64,000 bases of DNA from contig NC_059363.1 in NCBI RefSeq assembly GCF_019703515.2, positions 818,501 to 882,500 on the forward strand, given 5' to 3'. The position numbers and the translations under genes were made by a program. Below are positions 10,182-22,889 of the stretch, one piece after another. Origin of the DNA: Myxocyprinus asiaticus. Taxonomy: Eukaryota; Chordata; Actinopteri; Cypriniformes; Catostomidae. Numbering within the stretch: the first letter of the stretch is position 1; each line of letters opens with the position of its first letter. Below the pieces are notes generated by a model. The model was not told the DNA's origin. It did no database searches and was given only the letters and a program-made list of their open reading frames with translations.

Positions 10182-12740
10182 AGAATCAGAATCAGAATGA
10201 GCTTTATTGCCAAGTATGCTTACACATACAAGGAATTTGTCTTGGTGACAGGAGCTTCCAGTGTACAACAATACAAAAACAGCAGCAAGACATAGATAAT
10301 AATAAAAAATAAAAAATAGTTATACACATACGTACATACACACACAGACACACACATACATACATACACACATGCACTAATCTAATACAAATCTGTTATT
10401 TGTTATGTACAGTGCAAATGTTTTTTTTTTGTTGTTGTTGTTGTTTTTTTCTCTCAGAGGAATGAAATGGCAGAAGAGGTTGGATGTGTTGAATAAATAT
10501 TAAAAAAAAAAGACTAAACTGTGTATTGCACATAGTTATTGCTCAATGGGGCAATTTAACTGTTCATGAGATGGATAGCCTGAGGGAAAAAACTGTTCCT
10601 GTGCCTGACGGTTCTGGTGTTCAGAGCTCTGAAGCATCGGCCAGAAGGCAACAGTTCAAAAAGGTAGTGGGCAGGGTGAGTGGGGTCCAGAGTGATTTTT
10701 CCAGCCTTTTTCCTCACTCTGGAAGTGTATAGTTCTTGAAGAGGGGGCAGGGGGCAACCAATAATCCTCTCAGAGGTCCGAACTGTCCTTTGTAGTCTTC
10801 TGATGTCTGATTTCGTAGCTAAACCAAACCAGACAGTTATTGAAGTGCAGAGGACAGACTCAATGACCGCTGAGTAGAACTGTATCAGCAGCACCTGTGG
10901 CAGGTTACATTTTCTTAGCTGGCGAAGGAAGTACAACCTCTGCTGGGCCTTTTTCACAATGGAGTCAATGTGGGTCTCCCACTTCAGGTCCTGTGAGATG
11001 GTAGTGCCCAGGAACCTGAATGACTCCACTGCTGCCACAGTGCTGTTTAGAATGGTGAGGGGGGTCAGTGTTGGGGTGTTCCTCCTAAAGTCCACAATCA
11101 CCTCCACCATTTGAGCGTGTTCAGCTCAAGGTTGTTTTGACTGCACCAGACAGCCAGCTGTTCAACCTCCCTTCTGTATGCAGACTCATCGTCATCTCAG
11201 ATGAGGCCGATGACAGTGGTGTCGTCTGCAAACTTCAGGAGCTTGACAGAGGGGTCCTTTGCGATGCAGTTGTTGGTGTAGAGGGAGAAGAGTAGTGGAG
11301 AGAGCACACATCCCTGGGGGGCACCAGTGCTGATTGTTCAGGTGCTGGAAGTTAGTTTCCCCTGTCTCACAAGCTGCTGCCTGTCCGTCAGAATGCTGGT
11401 AATCCACTGACAGATAGACACGGGAACAGAGAGTTGGTGTAATTTAGTCCAGAGAATAGCTGGGATGATGGTGTTGAAAGCTGAACTGAAGTCTACAAAA
11501 AGGATCCTTGCATATGTCCCTGGTCTGTCCAGATGTTGCAGGATATGATGGAATCCCATGTTGACTGCATCATCCACAGACCTGTTTGCTCAATAAGCAA
11601 ATTGAAGGTGATCTAGAAAGGGACCAGTGATGTCCTTCAGGTGGGCCAACACCGGTCTCTCAAATGATTTCATGACCACAGACGTCAGGGTGTCAGGTCT
11701 GTAGTCATTAAGTCCTGTGATTTTTGGTTTCTTTGGGATGGGGATGATAGTGGAACGTTTGAAGCAGCATGGGACTTCACACTGCTCCAGTGATCCATTG
11801 AAGATCTGTGTGAAGATGGGGGCCAGCTGGTTAGCACAGGATCGAAGACACGCTGGTGAGACGCCATCTGGGCCCTGTGCTTTCCTTATCCTTTGTTTTC
11901 GAAAGACTTGGCTCACATCATCTTTACAGATCTTAAGTGCAGGTTGAGTAGCAGGAGGGGGGTTGCAGGAGGTATTGGTGTTTGTGTGAAGTGAAGGTCA
12001 GAGTGGGTGTGGGGTGTGAGATTGGGCCTTTCAAATCTGCAGTAGAACACATTCAGGTCGTCAACCAGTTGTTGGTCCACCACAGGGTTGAGGGTAGGAG
12101 TGCTGTAATTTGTGAGTTGTTTCATGCCACTCCACACTGATGCAGAGTCGTTAGCTGAAAACTTGTTTTTCAGCTTCTCAGAGTAGCTTCTTTTAGCCAC
12201 TCTGATTTCCTTATTCAGTGTGTTCCTGGCCTGATTGTACAAGACTTTATTCCCACCCCTGGAAGCATCCTCTTTGGCCTGATGAAGCTGCCTGAGCTCT
12301 GCTGTAAACCACGGTTTGTCGTTGTTGAACTTTAAATAAGTCCTAGTAGGGATGCACATATCCTCACAGAAACTAATATATGATCTAACAGTATCTGTGA
12401 GCTCGTCCAGATTGGTGTCTGCAGCCTCAAAAACACTCCAATCAGTGCAGTCAAAGCAGGTTTGTAGTTCCCGCTCTGCTTCATTGGTCCATCGCTTTAC
12501 AGTCTTTACTACAGGTTTAGCAGATTCTAATTTCTGCCTGTAAGTTGGAAGAAGATGAACCAGACAGTGATCAGAGAGTCCCAAAGCTGCTCTAGGGACA
12601 GAGCGATATGCTTCCTTTATTGTTGTGTAGCAATGATCCAGTATATTTCGTCTCTGGTGGGGCATGTAATGTGCTGTTTGTATTTGGGCAGTTCACGTGT
12701 GAGATTTGCTTTGTTAAAATCACCAAGACAGTAACAGTCT
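10182..12740 (-). mobile_element. L2-type LINE, minus strand, 5'-truncated
   Basis: The 3' end is at about 10182, where the minus strand finishes in tandem ATTCTG repeats (plus strand CAGAATCAGAATCAGAATGA). The preceding GAGCTTTATTGCCAAGTATG block is a common fish L2 3' UTR. The 5' end is lost inside the endonuclease domain at about 12740. It has the same orientation as the 5.4-8.1 kb LINE, but the subfamily and tail differ. Confidence 0.88.
10556..12730 (-). pseudogene. LINE endonuclease/RT ORF2, 5'-truncated and frameshifted
   Basis: Reading downward from 12730, the remnant starts in the endonuclease at LGDFNKANLTRELPKYKQH and continues through the ALGLSDHCLV motif (11913-12665). RT blocks are in several frames: AQGPDGVSPACLRSCANQLA (11590-11916), FVDFSSAFNTIIP (11338-11577) and the catalytic FADD at 11221-11232. 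The C-terminal part RFLGTTISQDLKWETHI lies in 10556-11110. At least four frame changes and an altered box (DYRPDTLTS instead of the usual DYRPVALTS) show it is inactive. Confidence 0.88.
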
Positions 12741-12769
12741 GCTGTAACGCTTCAGTTTCACCCTGGAGA

Positions 12770-12930
12770 TAAGTTTATTTGTATTTATTTATTTATTTAT
12801 TTATTGTACATGGACTGTGGTAGTTTTTAAAGTAACTTGGAATACTATGTAAAAACCATTGAACATTATTATAATTATCCAGTACCCTGAAAAATATCAA
12901 TGTACCACCACAGTACTTTTATTAAATTTT
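12770..12930. repeat. Fragment of the CCATGG-rich repeat family
   Basis: A TTTA run is followed by TACATGGACTGTGGTAG, ACTATGTAAAAACCAT and CAGTACCCTGAAAAATATCA. This layout resembles the right part of the units at 8081-8240 and 8755-8880, with more decay. Confidence 0.45.
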
Positions 12931-15058
12931 TGTATACAATAACGAACATTCACAGAAATCCTCTTGCCTACATAAGGAACACATGGACACAGACAGCAGT
13001 CAGTAGTAGCGCTGAATGATCACACATGATCCACATCAGTCGGGTGTAATGATCTGTGCATCTAATACATTCATTACACTCTTTGTCTGCAAAGTTCTAT
13101 ATTTTCTTTATCTCTCGTCCCAGAGACAAAGCTCCATTCATTCATTCATTCATTCATTCAATAAATTAATACTTTTACCAGTATTTCTCAACCAAGATCA
13201 ACACAAAGAACCATGTGAAGAGATTTCTCCTCTGTTATTTCTCCATGACAGTCTGCTGTGCTCTCTGACCCTGTGACCTTTGACACCGAGGTGGAAACTT
13301 GACCCTTAATATAATCAGAGTAGGAGTCTCCAAAGGTCAGAGGTCACAGCCTGTGTGTATGTATTTGCATATGTGTGTGTGTGATGACTCTGTATCTGCA
13401 GTAACACTCTTGTGTTTCTCCTTTAGCAAGATAACTGCACGTGTGACATGCGCAGGCAATCGACGGACAGTTTTACATGCATCTGCTCTCAATATAAGTG
13501 AAGAGCGTCTCGTGGAGTGAACGTCTCCCAGCACTCACTGTGAAGTGGCTGCTCAAATCCTGAACTTATCTCAGCAGAAGAGAGAGAAGATCCTCAGTTG
13601 AAGGCTTGATGTGGAAACTTTAGATAGGGAAAGGTTTCCCGCACTTACTACACACGTGCTTCTCAACTGGTTTTGCTTCAGGAACCAGATTTTACTTTGG
13701 AAATCAAGTGGCAACCCGGTCATGAACCCGGTTGCTTGTTTATTATGTACAAAAGTAAATACAATTGTCCTAAAAAATCAAACAAATTTACATTATTAAT
13801 AATTTTTCCATGAACTGCATAGGCCCAACAATATGCAAAAATATGAACATACCATTAGCTAAATAAGAAAATGGACAATTCTGGATTGTAAATGTCTCTT
13901 GAAATTCAATAGTTTCATGCTCTCAGCAGCCAATAATATGCACACTATACATATTGCACATTACAAAAATAGTATGAACAGTCAATTAGTAGTATGCTAT
14001 TTTGAACATAGCCAATGTGCAAAGCAAGATACACTATATAAAATTTTCATAATTTTAACAGAAAAAGAATGTGAAAATTCTACAATAAAAAAACGTACCT
14101 CACCATATACGATGAAAATGATCATTAAAAATACACATGCAATTTTACAGTAATACATTGGGAAAAAAATATGTTTTTTTAGATGTAAAAAGTATGAATT
14201 ACCTCATAGTTAACAGTAAAAATCTATATTATTATATAATAAAACAATGCATGTAATTTTACAGTAAAATATTACACGAAAAAAAGTATAAATGACCTTA
14301 CAGTTAGCTGTCAAATTTTATATCATGTTCAACAAGACAGTTAAATTACGGTAAAAAACAACAACAATTAGGCGTTCCCAGAAGTCCCTGCCTGACCCAT
14401 CACATTTGATTATATATTATTGAGTAGTTATGTTTCTTATTATTTTTGATATCAGTAATATGTATTTAGGGTGTTTTAAATTACATTATATGTTGTTTAA
14501 TTAAGTGTTGTTAATGTATTTTTTACGGTCAAATACTGGCATACTGCAAAATACTACTTTTTCACAAGAAATGTAATTGCATTTTTTTACATTTTACATC
14601 CATTCTTAAGGTGAATTGTTATCAGCGTTTCCTGCACGGTTCTCCCGCAGCAGAACTCTCGACTGAATCTACAGGAAGATAAATGAATTTGTAAATTATT
14701 TCAGAAAGTTGTGATCTTGCAGTCTAAATTGAATGCAAAGAGATAAAATAGACTGTATGTTGGAAAATTTGGCAAGAAAACACCTCTTTCTATTCAGTTG
14801 TCCTCGCAGGAACACAACACAACCAGTGTAGTCCGATTCACAAGCAAATTACTCTTTTGAATTGGTTCTTTTAATGAATAGTTTAAAAGACTCACTGGTT
14901 TAAATTAGTCTGACAAAATCTTTACTGAATGACTCACCGAATCAGTCAAGAGTGGATACTGAATCACCATTTGACTCACTCACTGAACTCCAGTTATCAA
15001 TACTTTTAGAAATGAAGCAAGAGCTGTTTTGTATGCTAAAGAGTCCTATATATATATA
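12931..15058. other. Gene-free stretch with TTTACAGT-type repeats
   Basis: A short (CATT)n lies at 13136-13160. From about 13900 to 14360 the motifs TTTTACAGTAA and TTAACAGTAAAAAT recur in AT-rich sequence. A second cluster lies at 40690-40880. The GAATCA-type motifs at 14840-14980 look like decayed transposon ends. No gene is supported. Confidence 0.45.
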
Positions 15059-15060
15059 TA

Positions 15061-15738
15061 CTAGTGGCCAAAAGTTTGGAGTAATGTTCAGATTTTGCTC
15101 TTATGGAAAGAAATTGGTACTTTTATTCACCAAAGTGTCATTCAACTGATCACAATGTATAGTCAGGACATTAATAACGTGAAAAATTACTATTACAATT
15201 TGAAAACAATATTCAGAACTTCTTAAACTACTCCATGTGCAGCAATGACAGCTTTGCAGATTCTTGTTATTCTAGCTGTCAGTTTGTCCAGATACTCAGG
15301 TGACATTTCACCCCACACTTCCTGTAGCACTTGCCATAGATGTGTCTGTCTTGTCGGGCACTTCTCACGCACCTTACAGTCTAGCTGATCCCATGAAGAC
15401 ATGCCAGTCTATTGCATACTGTGGCAACTCAAAAACAAACACAAAGACAATGTTAAGCTTCATTTAATGAACCAAATAGCTTTCAGCTGTGTTTGATATA
15501 ATAGCAAGAGATTTTCTAGTACCAAATGATCAATTTAGCATGATTACTCAAGGATAAGGTGTTGGAGTGATGACTGCTGTCTAGATTTGATCAAAATGAC
15601 TTTTTTCAAATAGTGATTGTGCTGTTTTTTACATCAGTAATGTCCTGACTATACTTTGTGATCAGTTGAATGCCACTATGGTGAATTAAAGTACCAATTT
15701 CCTTCCGAAACAGCAAAATCTGTACATTATGATGATGA
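15061..15738 (-). mobile_element. Tc1-like transposon, internally deleted
   Basis: The left inverted repeat starts CTAGTGGCCAAAAGTTTGGA at 15061 after TA (15059-15060). The right repeat ends near 15735 with GTCCTGACTATACTTTGTG... to CAAAATCTGTACATTA, lacking the last ~20 bp. About 15200-15360 holds the minus-strand transposase C-terminus, homologous to 2916-3055. The HTH and DDE core are gone. It is the same family as 2916-3210. Confidence 0.82.
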
Positions 15739-16838
15739 TGAACAAGGCCTTTTTTGGAAATGGCAAAGTTTAGTTGGACAAGATGCTGTTGGACGTTTTG
15801 TATAACTTGACTGAGACGGTTCATTTACCAGGTTGAAGGTTAATAACAGATTACACTGCAAACTCAAACTGTAGCACAAGAATGTAACAGCTCAGAGGTT
15901 TCAGTCAGGGGTCGCTGAGTTCAAAGACGCTGCTCTGGAAGATTCATGGGATCCTGAAAGTGATTTTTACTTTTCTCACAACAGCAAAACAAACAATACC
16001 TTCCTCACTGTTATTCATGGGAACTGAGATATGTTATTTTCCTGTTGCTGCTGTAACTTTGAGCCAGTTTGATTCACTCGGGAGCTCTTTAGAAGTAAAA
16101 GTGTTGATGGGCACATGCTTTGTATGAACACGCTTTCACAACACAATGGCAAAATCCATGACACTTTCATACTATAACTTTTTTAACTCAAAGCGATGTT
16201 CTTCTAAACCTTTAGATTTCGTGTTTTTTGCAGACAATATTTGTGTGGGATATATTGTAACTTGATAATATTGGAAGATTTGATAATATATCAGAGGGTC
16301 TGGCTGATTTTTAAGTTGCTATGATAAAGAGACACATTTTAAAATCAACATGAAATCATAATTCACCTTTTTTACTTTCTTAATACACATTCCTCATCTG
16401 ATTGTGAATGATTCATTAGTGCATGTTTTTTCCAAAGGAAAATAAACCTTTGTATTTTCATCAAAATGTAACTACTTGCTCCGCCTCTGAAACGTTGTTC
16501 CTTTTCAGCTGATGTCATCAGGCCCTCTTGTTTTTCAACTACTGTATTTATCATACAGAGACACTTTTCACCATCCAATCAATTCCTCATGGATAAAATC
16601 AAGTTTTCTCTTATTTCACTCAGAAATATATCAGATTATGGAGGTAAAATGGGTTGTGAACAATGGGTCTTGTTCATGAAACACAAACAGAACAAATATA
16701 TGTGCAAATCCTTCATAAATCCATTTGTACACATATTGTCCCATTGAATTAAACACAGCAATTTACAAAGAAATGGTTTATGCATGATTTATACATTCGT
16801 TATGCTCATGTTTCATAAATGAGGCCCATAGTTTCATT
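15739..16838. other. Gene-free stretch with decayed interspersed repeat
   Basis: The 16650-16830 part (CTTGTTCATGAAACACA, later TTTCATAAATGAGGCCC) has the look of a common fish repeat that received the next Tc1 element. No coding sequence is seen. Confidence 0.45.
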
Positions 16839-16840
16839 TA

Positions 16841-18445
16841 CAGTTGTGGCCAAAAATATTGGCACACTTGGTAAATATGAGCAAAGAAGAATGTGAAAAA
16901 TATTTTTTATTGTTTATCCTTTTGATTTTACATTCAAAATATTCACAAAAATATATCCTCTAATGGATATATAAAAAAAATTGCAAACACAACACAAGTT
17001 TTATCAAAAAAACTAATATTTTTTGTCAAATATATGTGTGGCACAATTATTGGCACCCTTTTATTCAATACTTTGTGCAACCTCCCTTTGCCAAGATAAC
17101 AGCTCTGAGTCTTCTCCTATAATGCTTAATGAGGTTGAAGAACACATGGCAAGGGATCCGAGTCCATTCCTCCATACAGAATCTCTCCAGATCCTTCAAA
17201 TTTTTAGGTCCACATGGTGGACTCTCCTCTTCAGTTCACCACACAAGTTTTCTATGGGGTTCTGGTCAGGAGACTGGGATGGCCATGGCAGAACTTTGAT
17301 TTTGTGGTCAGTGAACCATTTTAGTGTTGATTGTTATGTGTGTTTTGGATAATTGTCTTGCTGGAAGATCCAACCAGGGCCCATTGTAAGCTTTCTGGCT
17401 GAGGCAGTCAAGTTTTGATTTAGGATCTGTTGGTATATGATAGAGTCCATGATGCCATGTATCCGAACAAGATGTCCAGGACCTTTGGCATAAAAACAGC
17501 CCCACAACGTTAAAGATCCACCACCATATTTAACCATGGGCATGAGGTACTTTTCCACATGGCTACCTCTCTATGTGCGCCAAACCCATCTCTGGTGTTT
17601 ACTCCTAAAAAGCTCTATTTATGTTTCATCTGACCATAGATCTGACCCGGTCCCATTTGAAGTTCCAGTATTGTCTGGCAAACTGAAGACACTTGAGTTT
17701 CTTGTTGGATGAGAGCAGAGGCTTTTTTTCTTGAAACCCTCCCAAAACAACTTGTTGTGATGTAGGCGGCGTCTGATTGTAGTTTTGGACACTTTCTGAC
17801 CCCAAGACCCAACTAATTCCGGCAATTCTCCAGCTGTGATCCTTCCTCCTCACCATGTGTGGAGACAATATAGACACGCATCCTCTTCCAATCCGATTCG
17901 TAACATCTCCAGTTGATTGAAACTTCTTAATTATTGCCCTGATGGTGGAAATTGGTATTTTCAATGCTTTAGCTATTTTCTTATAGCCGCTTCCCATTTT
18001 GTGAAGCTCAACAACATTTTGCCGCACATCATAACTTTATTCTTTGGTCTTACCCACTGTGACGGATGATTAAGGGAATTTGTTACCTCATATTATAAAT
18101 ATATATATATATATTTATACCCGTGTGAAACAGGAAGTCATGGCTGAATAATTTCACGTTCCTAGTCATCCAGGTGTACTAAAAAAATGTGGAATATACT
18201 TCATATATATTTTACTCATAAGAATTTCTAGGGGTGCCAATAATTGTGCCACACATAAATTAGACAAAAATATTTGTTTTTTGATAAAACTTGTGTTTTG
18301 TTTGCAATTGTTTGATATCCATTAGAGGGTATATTTTTGTGAATATTTTGAATGACAGACCAAAAGGATAAACAATAAAGACATATTTTTCACAGCCTAC
18401 TATGCTCATATTAACCAAGGGTGTCAATATTTTTGGCCACAACTG
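16841..18445 (-). mobile_element. Full-length Tc1-like transposon with IR/DR ends
   Basis: The element is 1605 bp with TA on both sides (16839-16840 and 18446-18447). The terminal inverted repeats are about 220 bp and start CAGTTGTGGCCAAAAATATT. Each arm carries an outer repeat (GTGGCCAAAAATATTGGCAC) and an inner one (GTGGCACAATTATTGGCACC at about 17039-17058 and 18234-18253). This is the IR/DR layout used by Sleeping Beauty-like elements. The transposase gene lies on the minus strand and is broken. Confidence 0.92.
17060..18027 (-). pseudogene. Tc1-like transposase, frameshifted
   Basis: From 18027 downward the protein opens with a paired-like helix-turn-helix (ELHKMGSGYKKIAKALKIP, then STIRAIIKKFQSTG) and a GRPR-like hinge decayed to NRIGRGC. 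Catalytic blocks survive in different frames: WSDET followed by a stop (~17620-17650), FQQDNYPKHT with the second Asp (17334-17363), and the NPIEN Glu block near 17245-17260. At least two frameshifts and one stop make it non-functional. The family's usual length is about 340 residues, and the span fits that. Confidence 0.88.
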
Positions 18446-18527
18446 TAAACATAAAAAAAACAGTCTACATGTGGTTGTTCTCTATGTACTCAACAGCAGC
18501 TTAACCAACAAATATACTGTATATATA

Positions 18528-18790
18528 CAGTTGTGCTGAAAAGTTTGCATACCCTGGCAGAAATTGTGAAATTTTGGCATTGATTTTGAAAATATGACTG
18601 ATCATGCAAAACAAAACTGTCTTTTATTTAAGGATAGTGATCATATGAAGCCATTTATTATCACATAGTTGTTTGGCTCCTTTTTAAATCATAATGATAA
18701 CAGAAATCTATTAAACACAATACAGAATTTGAGATGTGCTGGAAATGAAATCTCATGACTTGAATGAAATAAATCTCCTGTGATGCATGA
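18528..18790 (+). mobile_element. Isolated Tc1-like left end
   Basis: Begins CAGTTGTGCTGAAAAGTTTG right after TA (18526-18527), followed by CATACCCTGGCAGAAATTGT, typical of a teleost Tc1-like inverted repeat. No matching right end or transposase is found in the next kilobase, so this is a solo end. The right boundary is approximate. Confidence 0.6.
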
Positions 18791-19783
18791 ACACACACCG
18801 ATGAACATTGTTAGAAGAAAAATTAAATAAACTACTGAGAGTGAAAAATGTTTTAACGAGACTTTCTAGAAGTCCACAGTGATGAAAGTGCCTGAACTTG
18901 AAGAAACACCCTTTGCTGATTTTTTATGCTTTGGTGGCCTATTAAGTTCGTCTCAAGGCACTCGGCCCTTGACTGTCAGTGTGTTTGACATTTTGAAGTG
19001 TCCACGCTCATTTTCTTCACCTCACACTTGTGGAACTTTAAGTGGTGCTCTCAGAAGCTTAATCTGTAAATCTTTTTGATGTGTTGATGGTAAAAATTCC
19101 AATGTGAATTGAAAGAGATGTTGGCAACCCCTCTTGACCATCCTACCTGTCCTGACATTCCGCTCTAAGTGATGTCTGGGGCCTTCGGCACACTGTGGCA
19201 GGGTAATGGCGGGATGACTAGTTGTAACTGATGTTTTAAACGGTTGTAAACAGGGTTCAGGAGCGCTGAAGGAAATGTGTGAAACTCACAGTAAAGGGTC
19301 ACTTCTACAACTCAAAGTGTGGAGAATTCAGCCTCAGGTAACGCTCCGGATTTACAGCGACGCTTCCACCTGGCTCAGGAATGTCAGTTGGCTCATTTCA
19401 AGGCGGTAAATTCCCTCTGTAATTACAGTGTCATCAAGTCGAGCATGAAGGTGAAACTAGCACTTTACCATGAGCAGAGCAGATGATGCTTTTGTGTCTG
19501 CCACACTGAGAGAGCAGAATTTCCAAAACAAAGACAAGCGTGCAATAAAAACGTCTAAACAGGATTCTGATGATATGTGTACGCTTTAACACAAGTGATA
19601 AAGTACAATCAGCCTGTCGTATTCGCAAAAATAAATAAATACAATAAAATTTACAGATTATTGTTTGACTTCAAAAATATATTTATAAAATAGTTACTAT
19701 TATAAAAATATTAGTATAAAAATGCATAAATTCTGATTACTGAAAGTGTGAGAGAACTGTAAGAGTGCGCCACCTTTCTTTTA
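18791..19783. other. Gene-free stretch, nothing recognised
   Basis: GC content rises around 19120-19420, and this part looks unique rather than repetitive. No open frame of note and no known motif is seen. Confidence 0.45.
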
Positions 19784-20528
19784 TTAAAGGGATAGTTCAC
19801 CCATAAATGATCATTTATCTCATCATTTACTCATCCTCATGCCATCCCAGATGTGTATGACTTTCTTTCTTCTGCAGAACACAAATGAAGATTTTTAGAA
19901 GAATATTTCAGCTCTGTAGGTCTATACAATGCAAGTGAATGGTGACCAGAACTTTGAAGCTCCAAAAAGCACATAAAGGTATCATAAAAGTAATCCATAA
20001 GACTCCAGTGGTTTAATCCATGTCTTCAGAAGTGATATGATAGGTGTGGTTGAGAAACAGACCAAAATGTAACTCATTTTTCTCTATAAATCTTTACATC
20101 TCCAGTCTCCTTGGCGATCTTGTATTGAAGCTTGTTTATACTTCCTAGTGCATGACGTATGCTCAGGGCACTAGATGGCGCTAGGAAGTGTAATCAAGCT
20201 TGAAATCATGATCGCAGAGGAGACTACTGATGTCAAGATTTAAAGCGAAAAATTTGTTACATTTTTGTCTGTTCTAACCCTCACCTATCATATCGCTTCA
20301 GAAGACAAATATTTATCCACTGCAGTCTTATGGATTACTTTTATGCTGCCTTTATGTGCTTTTTGGAGCTTCAAAGTTTTGCATTGTATGGACCTACAAA
20401 GCTGAGATATTCTTCTAAAAATCTTCATTTGTGTTCTGCAGAAGATAGAAACTCATAAACATCTGGGATGGCATGAGGGTGAGTAAATGATGAGAGAATT
20501 ATCATTTATGGGTGAACTATCCCTTTAA
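19784..20528. mobile_element. Angel-like palindromic MITE, complete (TTAA-flanked)
   Basis: Starts TTAAAGGGATAGTTCACCC and ends with its inverse GGGTGAACTATCCCTTTAA. The arms are near-mirror images over more than 300 bp: CCAGATGTGTATGACTTTC, GCAGAACACAAATGAAG and CCACTGGAG-type blocks. The centre carries CTAGATGGCGCTAGGAAG. TTAA at both ends is the likely target duplication. I recognise it as Angel-like; the name is from memory. No coding capacity. Confidence 0.82.
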
Positions 20529-20838
20529 GGAAAATTTGGTAAAAAATAATATAAAACAATGCCCATAAATTGTTTTTTTGAGGGCCACCCAAAAGTGATT
20601 TCCTAGCTATGCCCTTGCCTTCAGCGGGTTTATTTAGCAACAATGACTGGATGAACTGTACATTATCCCGCTTATTACACAGCCACCTACCAAATAAATA
20701 AATATATGGTAATAAATAAATAAGTATATATTGACATAAAATATTGATTTGTGTTGACACATTGTGCTTCCTATCATGTTTACACACTCTACTGATTGGT
20801 TAAGTTTAGATAAGGGGTTTGGGTAAGGGCATAATATT
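20529..20838. other. Gene-free stretch, nothing recognised
   Basis: AT-rich spacer between the palindromic element and the SINE. It provides the SINE insertion site. Confidence 0.5.
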
Positions 20839-20854
20839 AATAAGTATGTCCTTA

Positions 20855-21290
20855 GGGGGTCCTGGGTATCTCAGCGAGTATTGACGCTGACTACCACACC
20901 TGGAGTTCGCTAGTTTGAATCCAGGTCATGCTGAGTGACTCCAGCCAGGTCTCCTAAGCAACCAAATTGGCCCGGTTGCTAGGGAGGGTAGAGTCACATG
21001 GGGTAACCTCTTCGTGGTCACTATAATGTGGTTCTCGCTCTCGGTGGGGTGCGTGGTGAGTTGTGCGTGGATGCTGCGGAGAATAGTGTGAAGCCTCCAC
21101 ACGCGTTACGCCTCCGCGGTAACACGCTCAACAAGTCACGTGATAAGATGCGCGGATTGACGGTCTCAGACGTGGAGGCAAATGAGATTCGTCCTCCGCC
21201 ACCCGGATTGAGGCGAGTCACTACGCCACCACGAGGACTTAGAGCGCATTGGAAATTGGGCATTCCGAATTGGGAAGAAAAGGGGAGATA
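20855..21290 (+). mobile_element. HAmo-like SINE, full length, 16-bp target duplication (copy 2)
   Basis: The 436-bp element is bounded by perfect direct repeats AATAAGTATGTCCTTA at 20839-20854 and 21291-21306. Its 5' tRNA-like head carries an A-box region (tctcagcgagtattgacgct) and a B box AGTTTGAATCC with one change. The body includes CTAAGCAACCAAATTGGCCC, CACGTGATAAGATGCGCGG and CACCACGAGGACTTAGAGCG, then an A-rich end (GAAAAGGGGAGAT). This is the best copy of the family in the window and defines its ends. Confidence 0.92.
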
Positions 21291-21306
21291 AATAAGTATG
21301 TCCTTA

Positions 21307-21957
21307 ACTTACTCACGTGGAACTTGTGCTTACTTCCTCATTAGACATCCAGGAATTTGCACGTGATGAAGTCGTACGAGTTTATGCAACAACATCGTGC
21401 GAGACCATACGAAATAGCCAACTCGTAAATTATGTTTGACTTTTCATGAGACAGAGAGTCTAGGAACAGCTGAATTCAACCTCCGGTTTGCATTCAGTTC
21501 TGTTGCCGTTTATTTAGGGAATATGACCGTCTGATTGTTCATTATCCAGTTTATTACAACAACTTGCCAAATAAACAAAGAAATGGACACGAAACGTAAA
21601 TATGAGTTGAAAATACCTGCCTCGCAATACCCGGATATGTGATTGTTTTTCAGAAATAGCAGACTGCACGATGGCTCGATTGACCAGCAGGACTTAAAAT
21701 AGCCACCAATAATAAATCATTGAAGATGATTCCTCTGAAATTCAGTTTAAAGGGCCGGAACACCTTTGCAGTGATGGGCAGTAGCTTGGCTACAAATGGC
21801 GAAGCTATTATCTTAACTACATTTCTCAGTAGCGAGGTGGTAGCTTTGACAAAAGCTACACCGCTACATCATCACACCTGTGTTTGCTGTCACCAGTTCT
21901 GAATCAGAACTAAAGATGTCCGATTCACAAATGAATCACTCAAAAAACTCATCTGTA
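21307..21957. other. Gene-free stretch
   Basis: No gene recognised. GATGTCCGATTCACAAATGAATCA near 21916 resembles decayed transposon sequence, which continues after the LINE tail at 22100-22220. Confidence 0.45.
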
Positions 21958-21959
21958 TA

Positions 21960-22094
21960 GACTTGCTTTTACTACTATATGAATTTTTGTTTTACTGAGT
22001 GTGTTTTGATTTTATGTTTTGTAAAGCACTTTGTGCTTAATTGCTAAAAGTAGCCATAAAAATAAAGTTATTATTATATTATTATTATTATTAC
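21960..22094 (+). mobile_element. 5'-truncated LINE tail with (ATT)n end
   Basis: Reads TTTGTAAAGCACTTTG, then CCATAAAAATAAAGTTATTATT followed by an ATT run. This is the usual 3' end of CR1/L2-type fish LINEs. Only about 130 bp remain, inside GAATCA-rich repeat sequence. Confidence 0.65.
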
Positions 22095-22439
22095 TCTTTT
22101 GAGTCTGATCTTTACAGTGAATTGATCGAACGTGATTGCAAAGTGATCTGAATCAGTTCACGATTCAGTCCGAATGACTCATAATGCTGATGCATGCGCT
22201 GCTGAATCGTTTGAAGTGGTTTCTCACTGACCAACATGCAAACGGAATATTGTAAAACACGGAAAATAAAGATAACGCTGGTTGCATTTGATCTACAATC
22301 AGTGGAAACCAAACCTGCAAATGCATCCTATACTTTGCCAGTGATGAAGAAGGTCTTTATTAAGTTCAGCACATGTTGTGTGCAGCTTGTGAACGGCACT
22401 CTACCACCAAAAGAGTATCAAAACCCTTTGTAGCCTACA

Positions 22440-22580
22440 CAAAAACACATCAAATGTACCATGGCATTACCATGCTTTTTGGATATGTACCAGAAACACA
22501 ATGATGTAAATACAATGGTTTCTAAATATGTTAACCATATAGTGAAGTTCCATGGTAGTACCATCTAATACCATCAGATG
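22440..22580. repeat. CCATGG-rich repeat fragment
   Basis: GTACCATGGCATTACCATG, TTTTTGGATATGTACCAG and GTTCCATGGTAGTACCATC place it in the family seen at 5.1-8.9 kb. Confidence 0.55.
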
Positions 22581-22889
22581 CCACAGTGTTTTTGCCCAGG
22601 TGTGCGCACACACATAAATACAACAGCTAGACACTGAATTACATAATAAGAAGAATAGTATATGTATGTAGAATTGTCATACAGGAATGTGCAATGGAAA
22701 TTATGTTCAAATAGGTTTGTACAGGTAGTAGTTAGAATACATATGAAAAATAAAATGTAAAAATAGTGATTTTGCATATTGAACACAGGGGTTTGTAGAC
22801 GGCACACATAGATGGACACTTTAAACCAGGCTAAGTTGTTTGCTGAACTTAGCTGGTTATCCAGTCTGACCAGTGGACCCCTCTAAAAT

